From contig JAQOTA010000002.1 of assembly GCA_029532415.1 (NCBI GenBank), forward strand, positions 310,001-374,000: a DNA stretch of 64,000 nt. Direction: 5' to 3'. A program made the translations under genes and the position numbers. Positions 1 to 11,699 of the stretch are shown here, one piece after another (the stretch's first letter is position 1; each line of letters begins with the position of its first letter). The stretch is from Marasmius tenuissimus. Taxonomy: Eukaryota; Basidiomycota; Agaricomycetes; Agaricales; Marasmiaceae. The notes beneath the pieces were generated by a model that did not search any database, was not told the DNA's origin, and worked only from the letters and a program-made list of their open reading frames with translations.

Positions 1-1
1 C

Positions 2-1105
2 CTAAATAACGAATCGTCTTTGTGGATCTGGATCCTTATCGACCTTCCGACCCTAAAGACGCATGCAGGAAATGAAGGTCTCGCTAATTTCACCCGAAAG
101 ATGACCCTCGCTCTCGAATACTCCCAATATAAACCGCTCTCCCTCACGGTTGACCTGCTTCGTTGTGGCGGAGACTCAGACTCGGACGAAGGCTCGACAA
201 GACCCCTCTTGGATAACGATTCGCTGTCAGAATACATTACACACCTTTTTTGCATTACCCTTCCCCTCTGTCGCGAGCTAACAATCAAATGCTCCCTCTG
301 GTTCGACATGGAGATCCTTACCAGCATCATCGAGGGGTATATCAAGCGCAACCAGAATACTTTCCCAACCCTCGAGTCCTTCCACATGTCCTACAACCCT
401 GCCAACACAATCGAAGCCTTCGCTTCCCAACACGCTCTTCCCCTCTGACGTATCAGCGGGATCTCCCCTCTCATTATGATCAACGACTCCGAGAGTACAA
501 CTCCATTGAAAGAACCCTTCCCATTCCTGAGAGATATCACAATCGATAATATCACCCACTCATGGTCCCTGCTCACTCTTTCCGACCTACACACCCTCCG
601 TCTACTCAACATCCCATCGCATAACTCCCCCTCCTACACCGAAATCCGACGTCTCCTCCTTTCGAATGCCGAAACATTGAAAACACTGGAGCTCTCCAAT
701 ATCTCTGTATCCGATATCGAGACCATAGGCGGACGATTCACACTCCCGAGCGTCAAATCGCTGACCATCGGGTTCGCCCATCCAAATGATCTAGTATGGA
801 CATCTCAAACGTTGGATTTACCCAATTTGGAAGGACTAGTTATCGGGGATCACACAGGAGGGTCAGAGTCAGAGCAGATGATCGCAGGGTATCGAGAGTT
901 GATGAGATGTTTCCCCATTGACCGTATTCAGAGGTTGGTCTTGCGACACGGCGCGCTTCCACCGGCGGCTGAAGATGCAGTCCCTCTACACGACTCATAT
1001 CGTCGGTTGTTCTTGACGAGATTCAAAAACGTCAGAAATTTGGAAATTTCGTGTCCCGAATCTTTGATCTCGGAGCTGTTGAGCCTTTTCTCGAGTTCGG
1101 GGTAA
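2..1105 (+). pseudogene. F-box/LRR-like protein, 3' part with an in-frame stop
   Basis: One reading frame runs from the window edge to a TAA at 1103-1105, broken once by TGA at 446-448. It reads on in the same frame on both sides. The protein is rich in leucine-repeat-like segments (LKTLELSNISV, LRLLNIPSH, VKSLTIGFAH), as in the repeat part of basidiomycete F-box proteins. No F-box is seen because the 5' end lies outside the window. An intron removing the stop would have to start at a poor donor (gtccta at 388) and end at 456; it is in phase but unconvincing. The style resembles the intact F-box gene at 3414. Either a pseudogene with a nonsense mutation or, less likely, an active gene with a weak-donor intron. 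The F-box assignment is inferred from the repeats and the neighbour. Confidence 0.5.
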
Positions 1106-1158
1106 TCTTACGTCGAACGGTGGTAAGCTTACGAATACTCATCTCGTATCATATTATC

Positions 1159-3355
1159 TTGGACGTTGCTTAGTCTTCTCGATTTCAACTTGTACAATCA
1201 CTTAGATACACAGCTAGCTATCAACCATGTACTTAGCCAGACTCTATTGCATTCAACGTGACCTAAAATGATCCCATATTAGCGCGATACATTCGCCAGC
1301 CACCAAAGGGTATGTTAAATGTCACGATCGGAATGACAAGTACAGTTTCGAGCGCTCCGTCGTACAAAAACAGTGAGGCGCTGTAGACCCCTGAGAGATG
1401 GATGGAGATTCGGAACATGACTCCCAGGAGGGATTAACGTTGGCCAGTCTAAGCCGTGGAATGCCTATCTCCGAGTCATGGCTAGGGCCAAGGAGACCGC
1501 GACGCCGGCAGATGAGCGCTATCCATCGATCATCCTAGTGATTGGATGCTAATGGGTTAAGAATTCCGCGATTTCAAGGTAGTAATGTGAAGCTTCGAGA
1601 AGCCCTTCAGAGCGAAACGATGTCCCAGTTCCGTGCCATCGCTCTGGCGTTCGAGCCACCCGAGTCGCATTTTCCTATTCCAACCAATCTCGAGGGTGCC
1701 CAGATACACCTTTTGCCAGCGCTAGTATTGCTTCACAGCCATACCCTCAATCCTAACATCGTCGACTATCGTCCCACGACGGGAGTAAACCCGGCGCTCT
1801 TCACCGCAAAAGTGGAAGATGGCTCTGGTACTCCACGAGCACCACAAGGCTCGCTGGCGGACTGGTGCATCGAGAGTCGAGATCGTAGCGAAGGTCTAAG
1901 CGCCCGTACAACATCTGCGAGCGTGTGGAGAGCAAACCTTCGACATCGACGGTGACAGTGGATGGTGTCATGTATGCGTGGTTTATTAGATTAGCTGAGG
2001 TGACGAGCATCCATTATTGGTGAATGTGTCGCGACAAGGACTCTCCGAGGTGGAAAGGGGAGGAGTGAACCCTGTATACCGGTGAGATACTGGCTCCGAG
2101 AGGTTGCGTTCTGCTGCTAAGGATTAACGCTTGCCGCTGAAGTTGTGTCCTAGATGAATAAGCATGTTAGTCCGGTACAAAGTCCCAATATCCCAGGGAT
2201 AACACACCGATTTCCGTCAAACAATAAGCCGAGATGCTCTTGCCCGGGCCTCCCTCCTCTCAGCTCTGTTCCTGAACAAAAAAACACTGATCATAGTCGC
2301 CGAAATCCAGCAGAATCCAATCATCCGCAAGGATCAGGAGGGCAGCTGCCTAGTCGCCGCTTCGTCGAGTAAGCACAGAATCCAAAATCAACCCCTTCCC
2401 CACCAAGCGAGCGCTAAAACCTAGCCATCTATCTCAACTGCCACTGATCAACACAACGCTCAAATATAAAGACGCTCTGCATGGCACCGACCTCCAAGCT
2501 ACTCTTGCGGCGAAGAGCGCCGGACTCAACGTCACGCCGTAGGAGAACTTTGACGTAGTGGAGATTGGGTTGTGTGGCTATGCAAGGGAGCAACGAACGA
2601 GAAAGAAGTGGGGATGGAGGACGGTAGCGAACCGAGAACGATCCTCAGCTAGGAATAACCGGTGACCTGCTGGAAATGGCCAGGTTCTGACTGCATATCG
2701 TTCTTGTTGCCCAAACGGCCGTCCTCCTCGAAGGAGATATAGTCACGAAGGTACTGCCTTCAAGGAGCACGAAGATATGGGCCAGCCTCCAGAACAATGA
2801 TTTGCCGTGTTCTGGGAAACTATGGCCTGCATAGCAGGCAGCAGTACGATCGAGCCACATTGTGAAGGGAGCCGAGCTGTGATGACCATAAGGCCAGAGG
2901 TGCTGACATGTCTTTGGTATCGAAAACGAGTGTATATGGTCTTCTGAGCCTTCCGAGCGCAATATGGTCTTCTAAGTCTTCCGAGCGCGTGTTTTCATCA
3001 AGGTTAGTTCCAGTGGGTCGCCAACCTTCCAATTGTGCGTGAAGACAAACTTTATCAGGATGTTCACGAACAGGTGACGTACCGTAGTTCCGAGGTTCAC
3101 TAGTACTGCTTCTCCTTGATCGCCAGGAATTAGCAATACTACCACGCCATTCCTAGCCCTTTGCTGGCTTCGAGATGATCCTTGTATGGTGATTGATATA
3201 CTTGTCGGCTACCTGTCGATTTTATGGTAAATAGAATTATAAACGCGTCCGAGAGAGAAAAGAATAGGTTTATAGCATACATCATCGTAACGAAAATTTA
3301 TGTCTTGAGCAGAAACACGATTAGAAGTCAGCCGTGCGATGATCATGGTGGTTAG
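1159..3355 (+). repeat. Left arm of a large inverted repeat
   Basis: This segment is matched in reverse complement by 61806-64000 along its whole length. Position 1159 pairs with the last base of the window and 3355 with about 61806. By eye the arms differ by scattered substitutions and small indels, roughly 10-15%. No intact gene is seen. Partial frames shared by both arms (for example around 2645-3032 and 1542-1955) are shifted against each other, which argues against a current coding role. The arm holds two opposed copies of a short module around CCGGCGCTCTTC, near 1791 and 2506. The right end cannot be placed because the other arm reaches the window edge. Confidence 0.85.
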
Positions 3356-3413
3356 GAAGAGGGAGAGGCTGTCACACGCGCGGTCACACCCGTTAAACTT
3401 ACAGCTTACCACC

Positions 3414-4836
3414 ATGACCTCTCACGGCCGCTTGCCTTTCGAACTTGTCGAGCTAATCCTGTCGGAGTGTGACTACAGCTCGTTACTTCCTTGCTCTCTC
3501 GTCTGTCGCCTCTGGCTTTCTAGTTGCCGCGCACGGCTTTTCAAACAATTCAAAATTGACAGCCGCCCCAAACGATGCATGGAACTCGCTCTACTCCTGC
3601 AGTCCAAACAATCTACAATTCCATATCACATTCAGGAGCTCACATTCGAACTAGGAAAGAAGCAGCTACCTCTGCTCACGATACCAGGAGATGGAAGTAG
3701 AAGCGTTATAGACAAGATCGCCATAGTTCTCAAGAACTGCATTCCATCGCTCAGAAAGCTATCTCTTTCCTACGATGGCCGATACGGAGCACTCCCCCAC
3801 CTCGAATATACCAAACTCGCAGCTTCACGGCACGGCACCATCGACCCTTCGTTCAGCCGCGTCACCCAGCTAGAACTATACCTATCTCGAGAGGAGAACC
3901 CCATCCCACTAATTCGATTCATATGTTCCTTCCCCTCTTTGGAGGTTCTAAAAATGCACAGCGGATGCGAGGGTCAGATCGATGGAGAGATCCTCGTCAT
4001 GCCAGCAGACGTCCAGAACCTCATCCTTCCAACGTCCTTGAAAACATTGCAACTAGGAGGATCAGAAAACGTAGCATCAGAAGGTCTCCACCTCTTCTAT
4101 CAATGGCTCGGTTCTACGGGGATTCCTGCCAGCCTCTCGACCCTCTCCATATACCGAGTCAACATCGGAGGATTCTCACAACCTTTGACAACCCTCGATC
4201 CAGAAATCGAGCCATACCTCCATCGTTGCTCAACACTGAGTTTCTTGCACCTCGGATTCGACACGGGATATATCGCTCCTCTATCAACAGGTATTCTATT
4301 TCCCTTTCGGCGTGCTAAAGAATCACTGACTCTCTCTCCCTCCAACCCTCACATATCAAGCATTCTTCGATCTCTCTGCTCCCCAAAACCTCACCCACCT
4401 CGCCATCAGCATCCGCAACATAGTCCAAGACGACCCGGACCTCATGTTACTAGAATTGATCCGAAAAATGCTCACCACGCTCACCTCCCCTCTCCTTCAC
4501 CAAATCACTTTCAACGTCTTCGGAAGCGGATTTCGAGTTCTCCCAGACCAATGGGACGCACTGGATACCTTACTCGCCACCCCAAAATTCACAGCAGTTC
4601 AAGTCGAACTCGTCGTCCCGTTCTCAGATTCAACCATTGACGACGGAACGAGTGAAGAGGACCTCACGAAAGCTCGGGAATGCTTTTCTAAATGCGACTC
4701 CCAGGAACGATTAACGGTTATTCGTGCGCCATTCGTCATGAAGACACGGACTTGGAGGGAAACTCCCGAGGAGGCGAAACAGTTCGAGGATTACGACGTG
4801 ATTGATTGGGTGTGTCGGCGGTTGTCTTTGTGGTGA
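3414..4836 (+). CDS. F-box protein with LRR-like repeats
   Basis: Two exons, 3414-4290 and 4361-4836, with a 70-nt intron (gtattc...caag) that restores frame; about 450 aa. The N-terminal F-box is clear at residues 4-45: LPFELVELIL followed by LLPCSLVCRLW and a conserved basic patch. The rest is leucine-rich repeat-like. F-box proteins join SKP1-cullin ubiquitin ligases and use the C-terminal repeats to bind substrates; the substrate is unknown. The ATG at 3414 follows a suitable CACC context and immediately precedes the F-box. A second possible intron (4833-4890) begins in the last codon: unspliced gives TGG-TGA, spliced gives TG|A, also a stop, so the product differs by one residue only. 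Several F-box relics flank it, which suggests local duplication. Confidence 0.8.
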
Positions 4837-5935
4837 GTTCTTGCTTTGTGGGGTCGCATATCTCACTGACGCGTCCTGATTTTGGAATAGACAAATTATT
4901 ACACGTTGGGATAACGCCTCAGACTTATACACTCGAGGTATATTTGTAGGATACGATGAGCAAATGGAGGATAGTTAAACTATGTGAATGGAAGACGCTC
5001 GTGCTCTTTAGGATCAAGTAGACAATGTGGCCACGTATGCGAGTTTTCAGCCAGCTGTATGCACGAGTCCCAACAGGGATCGCCTTTTGGGTTCTGTGTG
5101 GCATTTGAGGGTCCAGTATTCGAGTGATCTTCAGAAGATACTACACAAGTCCGTCTTACTTTTCGCAGACGAAGTGGAATTATATGTCGACCCCGAGTGC
5201 TACAAGCTTCAGAATTCATCTCTCAATCTTATAGGCTTGGGTAAGGGAACTCTCTTCAGACATGACTGATGGCGCAGTGATCTGCTTGAGCTAATCACCT
5301 TGCATCGCTACAGACGATCTCCCCCCAACGTTGCCCTGGACCACTCATACGATCCCAGATCTATGCGGCAGAACGACAATCACGTCTCTCACACCCTCCA
5401 CCTTGATCATCGCACCCATCCATAGCTCTCATTCCTAATCAATCTAACTATCGATCAAGTAAGGTTTCCTAGTAAACATCAGGATTCCTTCCATTGGGGC
5501 GGTAAGTGCGGTCAACTCGCGCGGCTGAGTATCCACGTAAGAATGAGTTGTACCAGTCTTTGTAAATCTCACTTGAAGAGTAGATATCGGTGGTAGATCA
5601 TATAGAGACGCAGGTTTGGAGGTAACCGAATGGAAAGTGCCACAAAGAACGGTAAGGCGACGAAGTTCTCAGGAATCGAGACCTCGTCCTATTTCCAGGT
5701 TCCGTAGCTAGGTATAATTGATACTCGCTCCTATGGCGACTTGAATCTGTTGTTCATCTAGGACATCAGTGATGATCAATGCGTTTGTGTCAAATGACCT
5801 TATCGTGATTGATAGTAACAGGAATCATATCCGTACTGTCCTCATGCCCTTGCAGTTTTTCAGTGCAAGTTGCATAAAATGAATTTATGGGAGCTTTGCG
5901 GTCCCAGTGCCTAGTGCCTCGATTGGATTCTTAGA
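4837..5935. other. Intergenic, no gene supported
   Basis: Only short frames with atypical composition. An open frame at 5027-5269 (about 80 codons) has no recognisable motif and no convincing splice partner. Decayed F-box sequence probably underlies part of this stretch, since a readable relic starts just after it. Confidence 0.4.
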
Positions 5936-5939
5936 AACC

Positions 5940-6290
5940 CCGTTCAAGACGAACTTGTTGTCTCGTCTTCAGATTCAACCCTCCTGAATAGAATATGTGA
6001 AGAGGACCTTGTACCACAGACGACTATCGGTTATTCGTGACCTTTCATCATGAAGACACGCAATCGGATAGAAACACCCGAATAGACGAAACAGTACAAG
6101 GACTACGGTAGAATTGATTGGGTGTGTGGGCGTTGTCTTTGTGTTAAGTCCTTGTGAAGTCGTATAGCTCGATGACGCTATGTCCTCGAACTGACGTCGT
6201 GTTTTCCTGTTGAATACTGTGGCGTCAGACTCAGGTTGCTTCGGGTATACTTGTAGGATACGGTAGGTTATTGGTTCTCGCTCCCGGGAG
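5940..6290 (+). pseudogene. Decayed copy of the 3' end of the F-box gene
   Basis: The stretch aligns by eye, with many substitutions and indels, to 4612-4955 of the intact F-box gene. Shared blocks include GGTTATTCGTG, CATGAAGACACG, GATTGATTGGGTGTGT and TTGTCTTTGTG, then the 3' flank TTGTAGGATACG. The frame is broken by several stops. The similarity runs past the stop codon into the downstream flank, so this is a genomic tandem duplicate rather than a processed copy. Confidence 0.75.
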
Positions 6291-6409
6291 TGAAATAACT
6301 GGAGAGCCATTCGTACGGAATCTGTCTGATTAATGCGTATTCACTACTGTATTCTTTCCTCAGAACATCATTCTCCACAGTTCCAGAAGTGACGTCCACA
6401 AACAGTCAG

Positions 6410-7437
6410 TCAAAAGTCGTCCTGGAAGTTCTCCTCGCGTAAAGCAAGTTTACTCATGGTATCCATCAATCGTGAGGCCAGGAGAGCTCGAATTAAGTTT
6501 AGGTCACTCGACGGCATTATGGGAGACAAGAACACGAGGCTATAAAACCGCATAATTACAGCAGAAGAATTAAGCGAACTTCGTTCGCAAAGTTGATTTA
6601 ATACCGACCGATATTCCAGCACCGCGTTGACCAGGAGGTATTGTGTCATTTTTTTTCAATGATTCTCACCGACACTCCATTTCTCAGGAGTCAGAAGGGT
6701 CAGAGCCAAGATAAGTCCTACGAAAATGTACAATCCGAATAAGAGCATAGACGCGGTCACCTTGAGCTTGAACGTACCAGGGACCTGCACTGACCTACAT
6801 GATATATTATATGTTATTGAGGAGCCTCGAGTACACAGATGTGTGCAGAGACTCACTATGAGGGCCCGACTTTGAGGCATAACGCGAAAGTAGCTGAGGA
6901 TAAATAGACCAGTTCTTGGAAGTTGCAACCACAGCAGAACTTCTGAAGTACCTTTGCCGCGGGTAAATCTGGCTAATCCCACTTCAATGCTATTGCACGA
7001 GCCGACAAATTGGGCTTTGATATCTGCGTGGTGTCCCGACTTGCGTTTACAATGGAGCAAAGCTCGTGCATCCAGGCTGGTTTTTAGATATCGTCCTCCG
7101 TTTTTGGTGGTAGTGGACTGCAGTCAAGCCGTACTCAATCACAGTAATGGTTGGAAACTAAACCCTCCGGACCGTCGGCATTGTCATTCCAAATGCCTAT
7201 TGCTCCCAAGAAAATACGCCTCCGACAGAGAGTCATTCCTATTAGTATTAGTCCACGAGCTACTATGCACGTGTGCAAGGTAGAGAAAGAGTAACGACGG
7301 CGAAACGGCCCGAGTGACAAACTGCTTAGAGCATGACGGCCAGGAGCAATGGTTGTCCTGGTGAGCAGAGTGTCAACGTCTTCCTGTCTCGTGACCTGAA
7401 AAAGCATCGGTATGCAAGCACAACGGAGCAGCTCCAT
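6410..7437 (-). pseudogene. Possible broken membrane-protein gene
   Basis: Minus-strand open pieces at 7437-7135, 7060-6656 and 6649-6410 may be exons of one gene. An intron 6856-6785 (gtgagt...gtgcag, 72 nt) keeps the frame and leads into a strong hydrophobic segment, MLLFGLYIFVGLILALTLL. Upstream another hydrophobic piece reads LPRTGLFILSYF. I could not join the pieces into one phase-consistent model and no start is convincing. It may be a relic of one of the multi-pass membrane families common in Agaricomycetes. Family not recognised; weak call. Confidence 0.25.
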
Positions 7438-7439
7438 AG

Positions 7440-8790
7440 CCTACTCGCGAGTCATGCAATCTTCTTCGATAGCTTCATTGTTCTCATCCTCGCGCCAATT
7501 TAATTCGCTGTTCTTGTTGACGAGAGATTAGTTTTAGCTACACAGAAGTCGTGTTTCCGCTCACAGTCAAGCAGTTTCGGGCCCTAATAGCCAGCATTGC
7601 TAATTTGCTTAGCCTCCGACGTCTTCTGACAGCCCCCATTCTGGTGTTTGAGCCAGTTGGAGTTGCTTCGTTAGAATGGACGTCCATTGCGCTATCGTCT
7701 AGCGCCTCGTTTTCCACCACAAATCATAAACGCCCCCAAGCGCAATCTGAGGGTATGGAAATAGGTCAACCGAGTCACCCCCAGGGTGAATACCGAGCTA
7801 ACGTACATGTACACGCAATATCCCATTACTGACTACGAATTCAGGATCACCGATCATGCATCATCCCCTCACCCTAGCTATGACCTCCATCCTCGGTGGT
7901 AAGCCACCGACAACACATATCCCAACAATCCTTGCTTTCGCACTAGTCCCCTCGACCACCCCTTCTCCGTCATGGCCCACAGCCAACAGGAAAGCCAACT
8001 CATTGCTATCCCACCGTTAACCGCACTACAACACTGCTCGCCAAACCCGAGAGCTGAAGGGTCTGGATTCCATCGAACGAGGAGGTTCAGATCGGATAGC
8101 TGGTGCCAGAGCTATTGTTCCATTCCAGGTGCGAGTCTGGATCCCGGCCGTTGCTGCGAGATTACAGTGATGAGATCAAAAGCCCATCGTCTACCTTGAG
8201 GAGACAACATGTACTCACGAATCATCCTTTGCAGAGCGCAGCGTGCCTCTCCAACACGGGCGGAAAAAGGGTAATTAACCTGCAACGGCGTTAGCACTAC
8301 CTCCACATATCACGGTTCGAGAGACTCACCACACATTCATCAACGACTTCCATGAATGACGACGATATGAAGGTTCCACAACCATCCCCAGTACGAGTGT
8401 GAAATCAGAGCTGACTCTGGTTCCTCCATTCGCAATCGTCGGACCAGTCGCCGACTAACGGAAAACTGATAGCATACTCAGAACGCTGTATTTTCGACGA
8501 TGGAATCCGCCACTTACTGTCCGAAGGAAATTGCCTGACGCCAGGATACGTTCAGCGTCACGGTCATCTCTGTATCTAGATAAGGGTTTCTGGTCAGCAC
8601 GACGGCATCATGGAAGAGGGACTCTAGTCTTACTGGATGATGCAATGATTTTCCGGATAGTGCATGTTCAACCACTCGATCTCTCCGCTGGCTTCGAAGA
8701 TGGTTCGGATCTCATTTTCTTTGACCCTCTCGCCAGCGTTCGAAACATGGAGCCTTTCGGAAAGCAGGGGAAAACGTCAGCTTGCCACTA
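7440..8790. other. Intergenic, no gene supported
   Basis: Short frames on both strands (for example 7551-7832 and 7972-8199) overlap each other and show no motif or coherent splice structure. I see nothing further here. Confidence 0.4.
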
Positions 8791-10610
8791 CTAAAGAGGC
8801 ACAGATGTTCGAAAAACGTACTGCACTCGCGTCCCATCCCTCTCCTCTACATCTTCCCCTCTAAGGAACCACTTCACACGGATGGTAGCCACGACGAACT
8901 GAACGGAGTGGTAGACCGAGGCGATGACGCCGAGGCCGACTACGACAGCCAGAAGCACGGGCGAAGCTCGTCGCATGAAGACTTCTTCTTCATCCTTCAA
9001 ACCCCAACTTTTAGGTATCTTGGCATAACCTAGGTACAGCCCAACACCTAGACACACCACAGCGAGCAAAGGTCCGCTCACGTGGGCAGGTGTGACAATA
9101 TCCACTCGAAGGTCGCCAAGAGATGTACGAAGGGCGTTTGGATGGGTAGTGAAGGTATATGAGCGCAGAAGGCCGTAGCGCAGTAAAACCGTCAGGAAAA
9201 ACACGATGAAGAGGGTGTTACCAAGGAAAGAGGACGCCAGGAGACCTAGGAAGGGAGAGAAAAGGAGGAAGAAGCGGTCAGGCAGGCTGATTGGAAGACG
9301 TCTGGCCGACAATGGAGCTTGGAACAGCAGGTGAGGTAGATCGTCATTGAAACGCGGTCTTTGCTCGGGTGCAGTCGATAACACGTCTCTCATGACGGCG
9401 AGAAAACCTTCAACCTGGGCAGGTGGATCCACTGCGCATCGAAAGCAGGGCTGAAGTCCTCGCGAGACCTGGAGTAGGACTGACTGGTCGGATGAAAGGT
9501 GTTCGTAGGGAATACGGCAGGTGAGGACCTCCCAAAGCACGATGCCAAACGAGTACATGTCGCTAGCGAATGTGGCTCTGGGGTTCGACGAGAAAATCAA
9601 CTCTGGTGCCATCCATCGCGCGCTGCCAGCCTCGAGACCTGAAGTGGTGGTTGATGAATCACGGTGAACGTTCGCCATTCCAAAGTCTGACAGGCACGCC
9701 TCCTGGTGCTCGTTGACGAGGATGTTTGCCTGTGGGTGATGATGAGCATCCTTGAAGAAGGTTTAACGTTACAACAAGGATCTTACCCCCTTTAGATCAC
9801 CGTGAACAATGCCAATGCTGTGAATGTAACGACATCCTGCAATGATATCCAATACCTTCATACAACGCGTCAGGATGAGTACCAAGGTTTATGAACTGCA
9901 AGACACACCAAAGGCTCAATGTCCGCTTCTGGCCTATCCCTCAGATACGAAACTATGTTTCCGTGGCCCATCCATTCACTGATAAGGGATAGCGATGGTG
10001 GCTGAAGGACCGCGTAAAGGAAAGGAACAATGTTCTTGTGTCGACAATGCTTCCATATAACGGCTTCCCGTAGTATATTCTGCGTTAGAATGCTCAATCA
10101 ATACCTCAACGCCGAGAGAAGAGACGGCAACATACCCTCTGGAAAGAATCTACAATCCCCCCTACGGGTTCCTCTCTGCCACGAATTCTCTTCACCGCAA
10201 CCCGTCCATGTCCTTGTATAGAGCCACGATAGACATCCGCAAAGCCACCACGAGCAAAGGCTTTATCCTCAACGACCAGGGTCGCACTTGCTGGCATCGT
10301 GCAGCTTGACGGAAGGAGACGATGGTGTTCGCACAAATTACTCAGAGCTACAAGCTCGTGAATTTGTGTGCTATGAGAGCTAGAAATAGCCTTTATGAAC
10401 ACGAATGTCATCAGAAGAGGCCATGTATGATCGTCAGAGAGAACGAACCTCGTCTAAAGCATCTATTTGTTGCTGAACGGTATTGGGGATATCGAGAGGA
10501 TCTTCATATGTCTTCTTTCTGTTGAAATACGAGTTCGTTTCTGGGGGCTCCTCATCGTCTGCGTCGGTTGCAGCGAGCAACGGCTGTCGTAGGTCGTCTA
10601 TAGGCAACAT
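8791..10610 (-). CDS. TKL-like protein kinase with C-terminal membrane segments
   Basis: Five exons on the minus strand: 10610-10449, 10354-10136, 10079-9909, 9855-9787 and 9729-8791. Introns 2-4 are 56, 53 and 57 nt and all four are phase 0; about 519 aa. Only the first acceptor (near 10355) is uncertain. Kinase landmarks are complete: glycine loop near 88-98, VAVK lysine near 109, helix-C glutamate near 132, HGDLKG catalytic loop near 202-207, DFG near 222-224, APE near 248-250, then DMYSFGIVLWEVL. HGDLKG replaces the usual HRDLK arginine by glycine, as in many basidiomycete TKL-like kinases. After the kinase lie three hydrophobic blocks (about 360-394, 427-443, 465-490), so it is probably membrane-anchored by its C-terminus. 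The start ATG sits about 40 nt from a TATATA. Activity is expected from the intact residues; the target is unknown. Confidence 0.88.
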
Positions 10611-10647
10611 CAGGCATGATGGTGGTTGAAAGACAAGAGCATTCCCA

Positions 10648-10657
10648 CGCTATATAT
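10648..10657 (-). promoter_or_regulatory. TATA-like box of the kinase gene
   Basis: On the minus strand AAATATATAG lies about 40 nt before the kinase ATG at 10610, in the divergent promoter it shares with the small gene to the right. Position and sequence only; not tested. Confidence 0.4.
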
Positions 10658-10956
10658 TTGGTAACCCACGTTCCCACCCCGAGACCGCGGTTAGCAACGC
10701 CCTTTCTCTCTTTGACGGACTCTTTCAACGGCTATCACAATGCGGATTCTTTATGGCTACAACTTTAGGGTTCGAGCCAAAAAGAAAGCCTTTCACTCTT
10801 CGACCGTCATCTTCGCCACTCGTTCCAGCGATTCCCAACTGTGACTGTCATCATCAGTTTACCCCAGAAATCACAACCTACGGTGAGCACAACCGCCTGA
10901 CTCTGGTCTTGGAATCGATATTAAACGATAAATTAAAGATAACAGATTTGTTTTGA

Positions 10957-11326
10957 ATGACGATGGACACTCACAGAAAGGATCAGCAAGAGATCATGAA
11001 AAAGGCGCTCAGTATGCGACCAGACACAAAAAACGGCTTGATCTACAACTCGTACGCGCAGACGGGGGACAGTCGTCCTTTCGGGATATCTGACGACTCA
11101 AACCGGCCCAAAGTAAAGCGTTTGAAGCAGCAGGTATGTTGGAAAAGACCATATCCATGATGTAGATTGGTTTAACGCCTCTTTTCAGACGCCGCGCGAT
11201 CCAGCGCTTACCTCGACAGTTCAGACGCCTGGGGCGTCAGTGGCGATCCCTATGACATTGACTCCGAGCCAGAAGGATCCTGTGATGAACGACAAAGAGT
11301 CAAAGAAACGGAAGCGTGGTCTCTAA
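10957..11326 (+). CDS. Small basic hypothetical protein
   Basis: Exons 10957-11133 and 11189-11326 with a 55-nt intron (gtatgt...ttcag) in phase 0; about 104 aa. The product is charged and hydrophilic and ends in a lysine/arginine cluster (ESKKRKRGL), which could act as a nuclear localisation signal. I do not recognise the family. An upstream open stretch from 10753 could be a further exon, but the obvious intron (10883-10976) does not hold the frame, so I start at the first ATG of the second open piece. It is divergent from the kinase gene. The start is the main uncertainty. Confidence 0.45.
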
Positions 11327-11699
11327 CTCGCGTTCGTCACTTCTCTTGATGGCTTTTGGAAAATCCTTGCATGAACAAGGTACACCTGGAATATCAACTC
11401 TCGGGGATTCTTTGTAAACGCTCGTAATGCTCATAATCATTCATTCTGAGGCGTCTAGTCCTATATTCGGAGGTACGTTCCTCCGGTGATCTCTTTTTAT
11501 GTTTCACTCATGGACCCAAATCACAGACAGTCGTATCTCCACCCTTACTGAACGGGGGTCATTCCCCCGAACATTCGTCCTCTATGCTTCGAAACATTCT
11601 GGTTATGATATAGCGCCGTGCGTCAGAGATGACCATACGTTGTGGCGTCCTCAAAGGAACATTCTGATCCGGATACTCACTAAGATTGGTTCGGTTATG

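Noticed and set aside
388..456. 69-nt intron removing the TGA in the first F-box-like frame
   Set aside because: Donor gtccta is poor; kept only as an alternative to a nonsense mutation.
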